Both the position numbers and the translations under genes were made by a program. The notes under the pieces were generated by a model that was given only the letters and a program-made list of their open reading frames with translations, was not told the DNA's origin and did not search any database. A DNA stretch of 64,000 nucleotides from Paraspadella gotoi (taxonomy: Eukaryota > Chaetognatha), in the NCBI GenBank assembly GCA_051294375.1, contig CM119269.1, forward strand, positions 17,033,143 to 17,097,142, in the 5' to 3' direction. The first letter of the stretch is position 1; each line of letters starts with the position of its first letter. Below are positions 21,401 to 32,966 of the stretch, one piece after another.

Positions 21401-24400
21401 ATGTAAAAAATAATTGAATTATTTTTTCGAAATAATCTATTTAATAATTAAAAATTATTAGTCTCGTCTATCATATATTGGTTGTACCAATTTCATATTA
21501 ATATTCCATAATGATATTACGATAACGATATATCTTTAAACAATTTCTTATTTCATTTTAGATGTCAGTGTTCCGTATTACTCCTGTTCCGAATTACCCT
21601 GCACTACCCTATAAAAAAATATTTAAAACAATTTTCAATAAATGATTTATCTTTGCTTTGGATTACTTTATTTAAAAAGATCACTGGATGGCCAAATTTT
21701 GATAAAATTTATGCCAAACTTTTCATTTTTTAATTAACTTTTATATATTTTTAAATTTTTTTAAAAAATTAAAATGTACAGGGTGATTTTTAAACACTGA
21801 AATTAAGTGTCGCGGTTTTTTTGCACAGAACTGTATTTACCATCCATTCTCCATCCTGTTGACATTTCATTTCCTTCAAATATGCGAGAGATAGTTTAAA
21901 GTAACAATTTCTTCCTAAAACATTTAGAATTCCAATATGGTGTTTCATAATTTCCGTGATGCAATTATTGTCAGTTGGATTTTGTAAATCTTGAAAAGTA
22001 ATTTATCAGATTATTGCCTGCAAGTATTGTCATTATATTTTTATATAACTTGTTTTACCTTGTGTGATTGAATTTTTTGAGCGTGTTCTCCGATTAAAAA
22101 GTCTGACTAAGCTTGTTGGGGGCATTCCCGGACTGATAAAAGGTTGAGAATTTTGTGTAGACACCTATACAGGAGATTGAAGTACTTAAATTAAATGTTA
22201 TTTTGCATTTCGATTTAAATAGCTAGTAAGCTACATTGTAGTTTCAACTTAAATTTTAAAAGCTTACCTCAAAAACAGTAAGCACAGCAAAATAGACGAA
22301 AAAAATAACGATTAACGTCTCTTTCATCTTGATAATTTAACATTTACTCGCTTGAATGAATATATTGATGCCGAGGTTTGTATCGTTTTTGCAGCGCGAA
22401 GATTTTATTGCGAAAATATAAAGAGTTCTCCTTTTTCGTCGCGCGTTAAGAAACGCGTGAGCGGGATTCACATGGCGACGCGGATTATAACATGAAGATT
22501 TTTTTAAAAACGAAATTAAGTGTTTTAACGTTACGTCAAGCACAGACAGTATAATTATTTTACATTTTAATTATTAAATAATTGAGTTACAATGCTGACA
22601 CAAATCCTTAAAATGTTTTTTTCATGTTTGAGATATAAACTTAAATCATAACATATGAAAAAAAATATTGGTATTTGTCTAACTGCATAGTACCCGAATT
22701 AGAATAAACCAAAATTTTAAATGATTGCTAAATTGTTGTTTTGAAATATTTTACATATTACTACAAACTTATGTTAGGAGTCGACGTCGTTTTAGAGATC
22801 GAGGAAGATTTTTTCAATGGAGATTTTCGTTCAAATCTGACTACAAAACAATATAAACGGTCCTGGGAAAAGTTCCGATAAAACATTGATGTAAAAAGAC
22901 TCGATTCAGATCCTGTTGCATCTGAAGGGCTCGCATTTTTTTTTCTCTTTATGATTAACCATCATTTTGACATCAAACCATGAGATTTAAATGGACTGGT
23001 CTGCTCAGGAAAAAATTTTCATCTCAATTTTTCTATATAAAATAAAGGGATTTCTCAACTTCATTACAATGTAAACGCATTTAAGGCATGTTGTGATTTT
23101 ACAATAAACTTAGAATTCAGGAATCCGATAGCCATATGTCTGAAGGGCTCTCAAAATTTTTCTTTACATTTTATTTAGTTATTTTAATATGAAACGATCA
23201 TGGTAAAGTGAATTAGTCCATTTTGATGAAATTTTTATTTAAAGTAAAAGTAAAAAAGGAGCTTACTATCGGAATTCTAAGAGTTTTCAACAATTCTTCT
23301 ATGGCGAAAATCTTCCAAAGAAGGGGTGGATTTTCCGAAGATTTTGGTTAATATTTTCTATATTTATGATCGGATTTTTTTGAAACTTAACAATAGCAAT
23401 ATTGCCATCATTCTACATTGGCCGGTAAAAGAATATATTAAAAAAACCTCTGGCTTTTTTCGCAAGAGCTTAGTCCTCCTTATGTACAGTAGTCGGACAG
23501 CTTGAAATTTCTTCCTTTAACTTTTTGAAATTTTGTTTTAGTACGATATTGATTTTTTTTAAAATAATTTTCAAGGGGTTTTGTTGATTTTTTTTTTTAG
23601 AATGAGACTGTTTTGAAGGACAAAGCAGCGCTTCCACCTTGCAGTCCCAACCGAGAAACTGCGTTAGCCATCGCGGAGTCAGACCAACTAAACGAGGCAA
23701 CGAAAAAATCTGTCTTAGGTTCGTTCCTAAATCTCGCATTTGATTCAATCTCACTTGGTGAAAATTATTCTTGTTCTTTGTCAGAAGGTATCGTTAACGA
23801 CATTGACGATCCGCTTCGAGTGTCGACGCTCGATATCGATACAGAGTCGTCGCCCCGAATCGATCGAAAATCGACGGAGGTTCTGATCGAAAAAGATGGT
23901 GAGGGGCTAGAAAATTTGTGATGGGGGAAGTGATGGAGCGAGCATTCTTATTCATCGAAAAACCTTCCCAGTTTCTGAAAAGCCGCCGTTTCCCGCTCGT
24001 AAAGGAGCGTGGCTCGTCTCGTCGCCTTCATCTCGGGCGGAGATCGAGGATCGAATTCGCGAGATGGCGGACGCCCTCTTTTGGGCGCTCGAGAGTCGGC
24101 GACTCGACCTGGCGCTAGATCGTCAACCGGCGCTTCTCATGGCGCCGTTCGAGAAGAAAGAGTTCGTTGGCCTCGATTCTGATTCCAGGTTTCGAAGGTC
24201 GTATTCGTGAAGATAAGAATACGCAATAAATATTTAATTTTTTTTTTCTCTCGTAGAAATCATCGCCGTCGTTGTCAAGGACGTCATTATAAACAAGTCG
24301 GTGACCTTTGCTTGCAATCCGGTTTGACCCACGAAGCCATTAGAAATTATCAGGTAAATATTTCTGTTGCTTTTCAAGTACTTCAATCGTTTAGTGCCAT

Positions 24401-27400
24401 TCCTTCCCGCGGATCCATTAACCAAGTTGTCCCTGGACATCTTGCGCCATATCAACGACTTCCTTTGGATGGGCGCCGCCGAGGAGGGCGTCTCCGTGGC
24501 GTCGGCGATGCTTCACTATCGTCCCGTCGCCGCCGACGACGTCGTCCTCGTCCAGAGTCCCAAACTCGCCGACGCTTACGAAGCCGGAACCTCTGTCGGT
24601 CAACAGACACCGATGAAAGCGCCTTCCCAACTCCACAAAGTTTTGGCCCATCACAGATCAGGTGGTGGGGGTGAACGTCTTTGCCTTACCAGCTTTGATG
24701 CTGCTTGATGTTAATCTGGAAAAAAAAAAAAAAAAAATTTTCTGCGAGATGAAACTTAAAAACCTATGGTTGAGTTGAGTAGTAATTTCGCGGAACACGG
24801 CGACTTTCCTTTCGTAGTCGACGGGCTGGCCGACTCCGACTCGCCCACTTCCGTTCCCTCGTTTCACCCAGCCGTCTCGGCCGAGACGAAATCTTTTTTG
24901 CCCTCCCCTAGTCTTTTGCGACGGACGTTTAGACAAAATATTAGTTCTTTGCCCGGATCCTTAGGTATTTAATGTGGAGTATGTTTTGGTTTTTGTCGGG
25001 TCGCGTTCTCCACTTGTTTTTGTATCACCCTGTTCTGGTGAGAGTAAATAGTTTAATTTAGGTATTTGGATAAGTTTCTTTTATTGGCTTATGAGCTTTT
25101 TTTTTTTCATTTATTCAACTTACGGTGCACAATCAGCTTTGCATCCATTTTCAATGGTCCTTCCGTATTTCTGAATTGTGGTAATTGCTAACTGCTAATG
25201 TTGAAAGAGAGAGTACCGAGTGTTTCGAGATTAAATGTTAAAATAAAACTTTTCCCATAGTTTAGTACATTTTTGTTGACAATTTAGTATTCACCTTCAC
25301 TAATTCAGTTAACGCTTCTTAATAATTAATCAAAAAAAAACCAAAATATATAGCAAAAGAATAGTTTCAGGTGTATCGTCGATTGTCTTCAAATTGATTT
25401 ATTCTTCTTTACTGATATTTCAGGCAGCTACGGATCGTCCGTGGCTTCATCTGGCTCGACGAACAATTCCGACAGGTAAGCACATTCGTCGATGGGGTCT
25501 TCTTCGCGCACGTTTAAACCTGAAAACAATTCTTTCAGCAAAGAACTTGCAGGCAGCAACGGCAGTTTAACCGCCTCGACCGAGAGCGACTCCGCAACCA
25601 ACTTAGCAGTTACCGGCGCTGCAGCCAAACCTCTCGGTCCCCACGAGCTCATTGAAAGCTACAAAGAAGCCGTCATTCATTACAGGTGTTTAGCAACAAC
25701 AGCTTCTCGACCACTAGCTTTTGACTATTCGGTTTTTCTTTTCAGCAAATGTCGTCACGCTGGAATTATCGAGATGGAAGCCTCTATAAAAGCCACTCAA
25801 ATCCTTATTCTTCAAAAACGCTTTCTGCTCGCCCACGACTTTCTGCAGAATGTCATTTATATCAACCTTCAAGTTAGTTTTGAGTCTAATTAAAAATTTT
25901 TTAAACTTTGCCGACAATTCTGTTCTTAAAAACTAACTCCAGTTGAGTGACGAGGAAAAAATTTCGAGATACACGACTCTCTCCGATCTTTACGTTTCGA
26001 CTGGGTTTCATCGAAAGGCGGCCTTCTTTCGCCGGGTGGCTGCCATGCAGTGCGTGGCACCGACCAATCCAAGGCACGTATTCAGTTCCTCGTCTTTCTC
26101 TAAACTTTACTTTTTGCTTTCTACTATAATCTCCCTTAAAATGCTCGCAGACCGACTTGGCAGCAGTGTTTCGATCTTCTCTTGGAAACTATGAAAGGTT
26201 ACAAGTTTTCCCTCAATCCTCAAGAAAACAACGCCTCAGTTGGTTCGTCACTTTTTTATTTAATTTTACAAAACTGTTCTAAAATAATTTCTGCTATTCC
26301 TCCAATCCTAGGTTGGCCGATTTTGCAAAAGCGTCTGCTTCACGAACTCATATTTACGGCGAGAAAAATGGGTCAATTGTCGGTGGCGGCAAGGTGAGAT
26401 CTAGTGGGGAGAAGGAACAGTTGCGTACGGCCTCGATAGACTTTTCTTTCTTTTTTCTTTTATAGAATTTTGACTTTGTACCTCGAATGCCTCCACGGCA
26501 ATATGACGAGTGAGGAGATTTCCCAGATGGCGGATTTGCTGCAATCATATTCTCAAAGGAATTCTGCTGCGGCGCCTCAGTCGCTTTCGTTGGATTCGAA
26601 AGGTTTACTTTGAGATAACAGCGGAGACTCTTCGGGGTTGAAAATGATTAACTTAATCCCCGGTCATTCAACTAAGGCGACTACGTTGCTCCTCCTGTGT
26701 CACTGACTTGGATGCCGGAAGTCATAGACGTGATTCTTGTTCCGGCGAATCCCGACAAACTTCCCGTCACTCACGACAGCCAAAGTGGAAAAGGTTGGAC
26801 CATTCGATCATGCCCATTTTTAAAAAAAAAAATTTATTTCCCCCTGGTTTTCAAACTACAAACTCTTTTTGTTTCAGGTTTTCACCCAGGAATTTCGTCC
26901 CCCTTCATCTACTCTCCCCTCAATCTGCGGAGTCAGCAGCGACCGAACGATTCGAGTTCCCGGTCCAAGCGACGAGGCGGACGTGTGAGCGGCTCAGCGA
27001 TCGTCTGGGCCGCGGGAGACGAGTCCAGAGTTCGCGTGACTCTCCGCAACCCCGTCGACTTCGACCTCAGAGGTGGGCGGGGACGTCTTTAATATCTTTT
27101 TCCTTGGTAGCATTGCTCCTAATTTTTAATTTTTTCTCATCAGTGTCCAGAATGCGCCTGTCTGCATCCGGTTGCGGAGGATTTCTCGCCGAGATGAAGG
27201 AGGAGTGGACGGTTGTCCCTCGGTCCGGAGGTGTCGTGGATGTCTTTCTCGCGGCCAAGCCCAAAATCGTCGGCGAGTTGGTCGTTGACGGGATCGGCTT
27301 CGAGGTCTTCTTCCGATTTTTTTGATTTTTTTTTTTTTGATTGATTGATTGTTGAACGATTTTATATATTTCAACCCCATCAGTTGTTGGGTGTTTGGAA

Positions 27401-29675
27401 CGAGGTTTCTATCCTTGCAACTGCGGCGGCCTCTAAGCTCGATCTCCCTCTGACGGCGACGGTCGTGCCCCGACTCCCTTCACTTAATCTTGAGATCGAG
27501 ACTCGGACGGAAGTCAGCGTCGGCGGCGTCGAAGCAACCGGAAACGGTTTCAGTCAGGTGCGGGCGACAACGCCGTTAGATGTGAGCCCAGTGAAAAAAT
27601 AGTAAAATTCTTTCGATTGTCGTATCAAATTCATTTAGAAAATTTGTTAAACTAAAATACGGTAAAAATGTATTCATTTAAAAGCTTCATGAATTTGCCT
27701 TTTAAAATGGCTTTTTCCATATAATTTAGGCACAGAGATCGAAAGCCTCTTCACTGGCGATAATCGACGTCCTCGCCGGCCAATCCATCCACGCAGTCGT
27801 CAAAGTCTGTAATACTGGGTCGACTACGGTTGATTTGCTGGATGTTTCTTTCGAGCAGGCTGGTACAGGTAAGACCAGGGGAATACTGGAGACTCGCATT
27901 AATCAATATTAAAATTATTGTACTAAGACTCTTTGTTATTCCTGTTCAGTTCGATCTCGTCAAGCCGAATCGCGATTAAAGTCTAGCTTCGTCTGTGACG
28001 CCAAAGTCTTGCGCCAACGTTTGCCATTGGCGCCCGGCGCCGAGATAAAACTCCCGCTGACGATTCGTGGAGCCGTCGACACCGAAACCAGAATTGGGAC
28101 GGCGGAGGAATCTTCGAGGTGGGAAAAAAATGGTGGTTGATTAATGGGTGCGAGGAGGTGGAATGAAGTACCTTTTTTTTTTTAAATATTACCATCTCCC
28201 CCACTGGTCTCGCAGTGCCTCAGTGCCTACCATCACAGAGGCGCTACTCACATTCGTGTATTCCGGCGGCGAAGGGCTCGCCGCGGGATTCTGCCGCCAC
28301 GCCGCCGTCGCTTTTCGGCTAAACGTGCGTCCCTCGATCTCCGCGATGCGTTGGACGGCAACTCCAATTAAAGAAGCGGACGACACCGCGGAGGACGCAG
28401 CCGACGGAAAAGAACTTTTTCAAATGGCGCTGGAATTGAGGAACGTCAGCGATAGAGCGATGAGCGTTTGGGGAACGGGAAAAGACAAAAGCGACGCGAA
28501 CAAAAGTGAAATCAATCCTGGAGAAAATGCGGTGGGTGTGGCTGAAAAAGGAAACCAGAATAAAAATTAAAAATTAAGAGGGAAACTTGATGCCACGTGA
28601 AAGCAAAGTAAAAAAAATAATCTGTTAACATAAATTATATGAAATTCGATTTAAAAGTATTAAGTACATAAATTTGTATTGTGTTGTTGTTGTTGTTTTT
28701 TTTGTTTGTTTTTTTGTTTTGTTTTTTGTTTTTTTTCTCGTAAACAACATCGAAACGTTTTAATCGAAAGTTTCTCTAAATCCAGCACGTGACACTCCGC
28801 CTGCCGAAAGTTCGATTTCCTGACTTTCACGACATCAGCCTGGACGGGATCACCGCTCGACAGGCGCTGGAGGAGAGACGCCTTCAGTTCGCCCACTTCG
28901 TCGCCGATCTCGTCGACGTCCGGTGGAAGATCGATGACGACGACCTCAAAGTTGAAGGATTCGTCGCCTTTGGTGATTGAATTCCTTCATTTTTCATGTA
29001 GTTTTAACTAAAATTCTGAGGATTGTTTATTAGATTTTGTCTTTTTCCAGATCGCCTGATGTGGGACCAATCGAGTCTGTGCGCCATGAACAAGCCTCAC
29101 CTTCGATTCGATTGGACTCACCCGGCCACGCCCATACGTCGAGGGATAGTAACTACCATCCAACTTTCTCTCGTCCCCCACGACGTTGATGACATTTCGA
29201 GCGACACTTCCGTCACCGTCTTGAAAAACGTCCGACTCGATTTTCGGATCGTCGAGGACTCGAAAGAAAGTACTTCAGCCATCTTTGTCGGGACCAACGT
29301 ATTCAAACATTCCAAGGTTTGTTTTCTAAAGTCATTTGATGAAGATTTTTTTTTTTTTTTGTGACGAAATTTCGTTGTTTTTTCGCAGATTTGTTTGGAC
29401 CGAAACCCGATCGTGACTTCGGTCGATTTGGTTCCGCTGGGAAATTCTAATGACTCCATCGAAGTCTCCTGCGTTTGTTCTGCGACTGTAAAGGCAAGTA
29501 AACACTGTAAAAGCTGGCGCTGTCGCTAGTTTAATTAGTTGCGTATTTCTAATATTTCGCTTCATATATTGAAAAAAAGGACGCCATTTGCGATGTTGCA
29601 GAGGAAGCGGAGAAGACGGACGGTCGCTGTGCAACTTGGCGCATTCCATCGCAAATTCTTCGCGTCGAAAGTTGA
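15442..29675 (+). CDS. TRAPPC9: TRAPP complex subunit 9 (TRAPPC9/NIBP, yeast Trs120 orthologue), 28 exons, about 1,439 aa
   Basis: Exons: 15442-15522, 15636-15727, 17148-17318, 18580-18698, 18823-18944, 23601-23898, 23972-24188, 24257-24353, 24379-24661, 24818-24964, 25424-25475, 25539-25685, 25746-25872, 25943-26073, 26151-26242, 26312-26393, 26466-26602, 26677-26793, 26878-27072, 27144-27304, 27384-27557, 27730-27868, 27950-28118, 28216-28531, 28786-28972, 29051-29316, 29389-29493, 29580-29675. Phases agree throughout. Diagnostic blocks: [18 protein letters not shown] (1-18), [16 protein letters not shown] (66-81), [12 protein letters not shown] (355-366), [20 protein letters not shown] (672-691), SSPFIYSPL, and C-terminal [18 protein letters not shown]9 scaffolds TRAPPII, the Golgi/endosome exchange factor for Rab11/Rab1-type GTPases; mammalian NIBP also touches NF-kB signalling. 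Residues about 120-300 (exons 4-7) are an expanded, poorly conserved stretch, so the protein is longer than human (about 1,148). Introns after exons 14 and 27 appear to use GC donors. Least certain: the ends of exons 6, 9 and 10. Confidence 0.93.
16020..17110. repeat. Repeat block with telomere-like TTAGGG/CCCTAA runs (TRAPPC9 intron 2)
   Basis: GGGTTAAGGTTGGTTAGGGT at about 16028 is followed about 0.8 kb later by the opposite orientation (ACCCTAACCCTAAACCACCC, about 16810-16930). In between are AATTAATTAATC-type runs and a two-copy repeat of about 120 bp containing AAGTTTCGATGGAATCGT (about 16,345 and 16,465). CGGTCGGCGAAAGTAAAAGT at about 16868 recurs in the small element at 31505-31637. 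No ORF is convincing. Confidence 0.5.
17385..17700. repeat. Interspersed repeat copy (shared with 11495-11820)
   Basis: It shares ordered blocks with the CLIC intron 5 copy: GCTTCTTTGTG-CGTCGTCG, TTTATATAAAAACTACTAC, ATAAAAGTGTGCAATCATAG, CTTCTCATCTT and TTCATTATGATTTACTGCA. Another partial copy follows near 17,795. Both main copies are in the same orientation as the host genes. Confidence 0.55.
18183..18540 (+). repeat. Minisatellite, about 22-bp unit ATGATTATCATCGCATCAAT
   Basis: The array in TRAPPC9 intron 3 starts with units like GAATGATTATCATCGCATCA. It drifts into TATTTGGTTATCATTGCATC units and ends in an AT tract and a long T run that serves as the polypyrimidine tract before exon 4. 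Two homogenised variants sit side by side, showing stepwise amplification. Confidence 0.8.
19994..21833. mobile_element. Second copy of the Tc1/mariner-like element, carrying a nested insertion (TRAPPC9 intron 5)
   Basis: TA-CATTCATGTGCCAAAAAAAC at the left pairs with GTTTTTTTGCACAGAACTG-TA at the right (TA at 21834-21835). Internal homology to 11821-12704 includes GTTTAAGAGATATAATTTTTT (left part) and GATAAAATTTATGCCAA plus GGTGATTTTTAAACACTGAA (right part). Removing the element at 20506-21609 leaves about 736 bp, close to the other copy. No transposase. Confidence 0.6.
20506..21609. mobile_element. 1,104-bp TA-flanked DNA element with GGGTAGTGCGGGGTAATTC ends, nested
   Basis: GGGTAGTGCGGGGTAATTC at 20506 and the reverse complement of GGGTAGTGCAGGGTAATTC ending at 21609 form about 24-bp terminal inverted repeats with one mismatch. 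TA occurs on both flanks (20504-20505, 21610-21611). Subterminal GTGTTCCGTTTTACC motifs occur near 20676 and 21371, and a hairpin (GTGTTCCGTTTTACC with GGAGTGAAACGGAACAC) lies at 20675-20715. It encodes no transposase, so it is a non-autonomous TA-target element. Confidence 0.75.
25476..25538 (+). other. 63-bp intron within TRAPPC9
   Basis: GTAAGC to TTTCAG separates exons 11 and 12. It is one of the many very short introns in this gene (others: 24189-24256, 24354-24378, 25686-25745 and 25873-25942). The interval 24354-24378 is only 25 bp, too short for normal splicing, so the exon 8/9 junction needs transcript data. The real acceptor there may differ. Confidence 0.5.
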
Positions 29676-30202
29676 TTTCTTTGCGTTTTTTTTTTTTAAC
29701 TAGTTTTCGTTTTAACTTGCGTCTTCTAGTCATCAAATACAAAAAAAATTGACTTGGAATTCATTTTCTGTGCCTCATTCTACGGCCACATACGGAGGGC
29801 TGAAATTGTAATCTGCACCATCTAGGAAACTCGATGTACGAGGTTTTCGTTTCAGCGATGCGAGTCGTAGTAAAACCATCGCATTTGAAGTGGGGGATAA
29901 AATTACAAAAAGAAAAAAAATTAAAGAAAAATACAAATCGAAGACAGAAAGATTTCGATCTTCATTCGTCGAGTTTGTACGTCGATCCTCTTTTTCGAAA
30001 GTTTAAAACAAAATGCCTCAAACTAATTTAATTTCCGCGTTCCTTTCTTCCCATACGAGATGAAAAAATAAGACTAAATGCAAATAAATAATTTAATACA
30101 AATTTCGCTACATTGTCATTCGTTGAGAAAAGTACAATAAGTAAAACAAAACAAAACTTTTGGCACAATTCTTTGGACATGATTTTGCAATATGTTGTCC
30201 CG
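29676..30202. other. Convergent 3' flanks of TRAPPC9 and SSUH2
   Basis: The two genes end tail to tail with 527 bases between stops. AATAAA-like sequence (AAATAAATAATTT, about 30,080) suits polyadenylation of TRAPPC9. No clear signal is seen for the minus-strand gene. No ORF in this gap looks coding. Confidence 0.5.
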
Positions 30203-32966
30203 CTAAGACAGCGAGCAGCCCCATCTGGATTGATCCGGGTAATGCGGGAAATAGCAGCGGAGATCTTGACCGAAGATCCAAAAAATACCCTCTTTTCCCT
30301 TGTAGCGGTACCGCACTTCGGTTACGGGCACAGCGGTCAGAGCGTGACGTTGTAACAGCGGGCGTTCGTACTCCATCAGAGCGGCATGCTCGTCCAACAG
30401 TTCCTGTAGTTGAAGGGGGGCAATAAACATCTAGGGCGAATTGCATAAAATTTCTCACGGCCTTGCTACACTGCCAGAATAACAACTCTGGGCAGGTGTG
30501 GGGGGCAGGGTTGTGACCGCAGACAGCGTGTGGAAATTAATACTCTTGTTTAATGCTCTTAACCCCTGCATAGCTACCTAGTTTATTCGGTAATCTCATA
30601 CATACCTGTCCAAAGTCAGGGGCAAGATAGCTTATTTATTAAATGAATGGATAATTTTATATTGGTTGTACCAATTTCATAAAATTCAGCTCCTTGTATT
30701 TGATGTTAGTGCGGAGTACAATAAGTATTCCCGATCTAATACTTAAGGGAGTGGTCTTTTCATACAATTGAAACATTCTTTGAAATATTATACCACTTCA
30801 TTGATAGGGAAGCCAGGTACTCTGGGAGTGAATAAACGAGACTGAGAGAGAGTCTTGATTGAAACCTTGCAGGGACCTGCTATGTCATTATCTTGTAAGA
30901 GTGATGGAGGCCTTAAACCACCAAAGCCTGTCCAAAGTCAGGGGCAAGATAGCTTATTTATTAAATGAATGGATAATTTTTTATATTGGTTGTACCAATT
31001 TCATAAGGGAATATAATTTGACTAAGGTCTTGTGATCGATTAGTATTGTTATTGTTAGTATTTTTTTTTTTTCGTGGTTAAGTGAACATAAATATTAAAG
31101 TAACCATCGTTAAAAAAAATTGAACCATAGAAACTTCGGTAACCGATCCTTTTTGTCTCACCTTGGATTTCGCTTCGACTTGCGGCGCAGAACGCCGGCG
31201 AATGTGCGTCACCGTTGTTCGAGTTTCTTCGAAGACGACGACTCCCGTTTCGCCGCGTAAAACTTCTGGCGGAATAGAAGACGTCTCGAAGGCGTGGTCG
31301 CTTTTGTGTACGTGGAAACTGATGCCGAGCATGACGCAGTATTTTAGCCGGCAACTTCCCCCGCATCCCTTGCACTTTTGTCTCCCGTCGCCTCCGCACG
31401 TGGCGCATTTCTTCTTGCCGCGGCCATGGCAGAAGGCGCACTTGGACCGGCGACCCTAGAGGTCGGAAGATATCGGTTAAGGATAAGGGGCAAGTAACAA
31501 TTTAGGTTAAGTTTTAACTTTCGCCGACCGCGGTTATGGCGGCTTTGGAAAAATTATTTAAAAATAATTAAAAAAGAAAATATTACTTAATTACCCTAAC
31601 CCCTCCCTAACCCTGGTCGGCGAATGTAAAAGTAACCCACAATTTTAAATCATCGCCTTCACGATCACACTTGCCTGCCTCGTTGTTCTCCCCGAACCGT
31701 GGCACTTGGTACACTTGACGTTCCTCTTGGCCTTGCACTTGACGCACTTTGCGGCGCCGCGTCCGCGGCACTGCACGCAGTTTCTCAACGACGCCGTGTG
31801 TGGCACTTCAACGTTGGAAGCGTGGGGTGTGAAGGCGGCGGGGGGTCGTGCGGGGATGGACCAAGGGTCGGGCGGATCTCCGTTCTCGGGCCCGTTGACC
31901 GACTGACCCTCGAATGGATCTGAGCTCCAGAACACCGTCCGCGATTCGGCGAACGATTCGACAAAGTAGTGCAGCGCTGGCGACGGGGTCACCGAGATAT
32001 ATCGCATCTTCTTTGCAGCCGCGGTGCCCCAGCAACGATTGCTCTTCACCATGAGGAGCACCGCTTTTCTGCAAGAAAAAGTAGCGAGAGAAAATTTTGG
32101 AGGTGGTGGATAGGCTAAATGTGAAGGAATGAGCGGGAAAAAAATTATTATGCTAAACAAACATGAAAGAAGCTAGAAGCTAGCATGAAAGAAATCTCAA
32201 CAATCATGGCTAAAAGTAATCAGCCCCTTGCCCTGCTCTGTGTTCAGCATTCGCACGACCGTTTTCATTGTTGAATTTTTTCTTCTCTGCGCTAGCCCCT
32301 CTACCGTTTGTCAACGACTACTAGTACTATGTACATAACACTATTAACAGTCCTACTAAATTCTAATCCTCAGTCTCTATAAACCTATTAAGTTTTATAC
32401 CTAATCGTCCTCTCGTCGGGCACGAGGTCGGGCACTTCCAGTCGCCTCCCGCCCGCCAAACCCTCCAGCGAGCTCTTCAGAACGGGCGGCGGTGGCGGCG
32501 GCGCGTTGGCGTATTCCAGTACGTAGTTCTCCAACGCCTCCGTCTGGCGTTCATCTTCGCTGTCGTACTCTTCCTCGTAGTCGTCGTCCTGCAGGAAACT
32601 CCCGTCGACGCAGCTGCTGCGACCGCTGCGCGATTCCAACGCCGCTTCGTCGTCGTCGTCGAAGTCGTCGTCATCCTCCTCCGCGTAACGACTTTCGAAG
32701 TCCGCGTTTTCCTCGTCCTCTTCCTCGCTGTTCAACGGCGCCATCTCCGCGAGCGTCGGCTCCGCCATCTTGCGTTCGCCTACGGAATTCCGCGCTCGGT
32801 CGAGGAGGTTCGAGTCGAATCTATTGAAGGTGGCGCCGTGGTCGAGTTGCTTCGTAGAGAACGTGACGTTTTTGACCGTGGATGCGGAAGAGTCACTGGC
32901 GGCGCTGTTGGGGTCGTCGTCGGCGTCGTCCTCTTGACGTCGAATGGCGGGAAAATGATTGTTCAT
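30203..32966 (-). CDS. SSUH2: SSUH2/ssu-2-like protein with DnaJ-type cysteine repeats, 4 exons, about 493 aa
   Basis: Minus-strand exons: 32966-32401, 32068-31675, 31455-31162, 30430-30203. Phases agree. Exon 1 (residues 1-189) is acidic and low-complexity (EEDEENADFESRYAEEDDDD and a Pro run before LKSSLEGLAGG). The conserved part begins ERTIRKAVLLMVKSNRCWG and includes FVESFAESRTVFWSSDPFEG. Residues 286-350 carry repeated CxxCxGxG-like units (CVQCRGRG, CTKCHGSG, CAFCHGRG, CATCGGDG), resembling the zinc-binding region of DnaJ. The C-terminus has the family LTAVPVTEVRYRYKGKEG block. Human SSUH2 and worm ssu-2 are the named homologues; their molecular role is not settled. The exon 2 donor reads CAG|GCAAGT, a GC donor; an ATC|GTGAAG site 21 bases further is the alternative. 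The acidic N-terminus makes it longer than the human protein. Confidence 0.85.
30580..31003 (+). repeat. Two copies of the TTGGTTGTACCAATTTCAT dispersed repeat (SSUH2 intron 3)
   Basis: GTCCAAAGTCAGGGGCAAGA followed by TAGCTTATTTATTAAATGAA and TTATATTGGTTGTACCAATT occurs twice, at about 30,608-30,680 and 30,927-31,003. The second is preceded by a longer body starting near 30,800 (TTCATTGATAGGGAAGCCAG, GGGAGTGAATAAACGAGACT). Related copies lie at 40,445-40,660 and fragments near 1759/2542, 3685 and 21,476. Confidence 0.7.
31505..31637. mobile_element. 133-bp inverted-repeat element with CGCCGACC ends (SSUH2 intron 2)
   Basis: GGTTAAGTTTTAACTTTCGC at the left is complementary to the right end GGCGAATGTAAAAGTAACC, both with GGTCGGCG at the inner side. 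The interior holds AT-rich sequence and telomere-like CCCTAACCCCTCCCTAACC. The same end motif occurs at 16868 and, more diverged, at 17,075. Confidence 0.55.
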
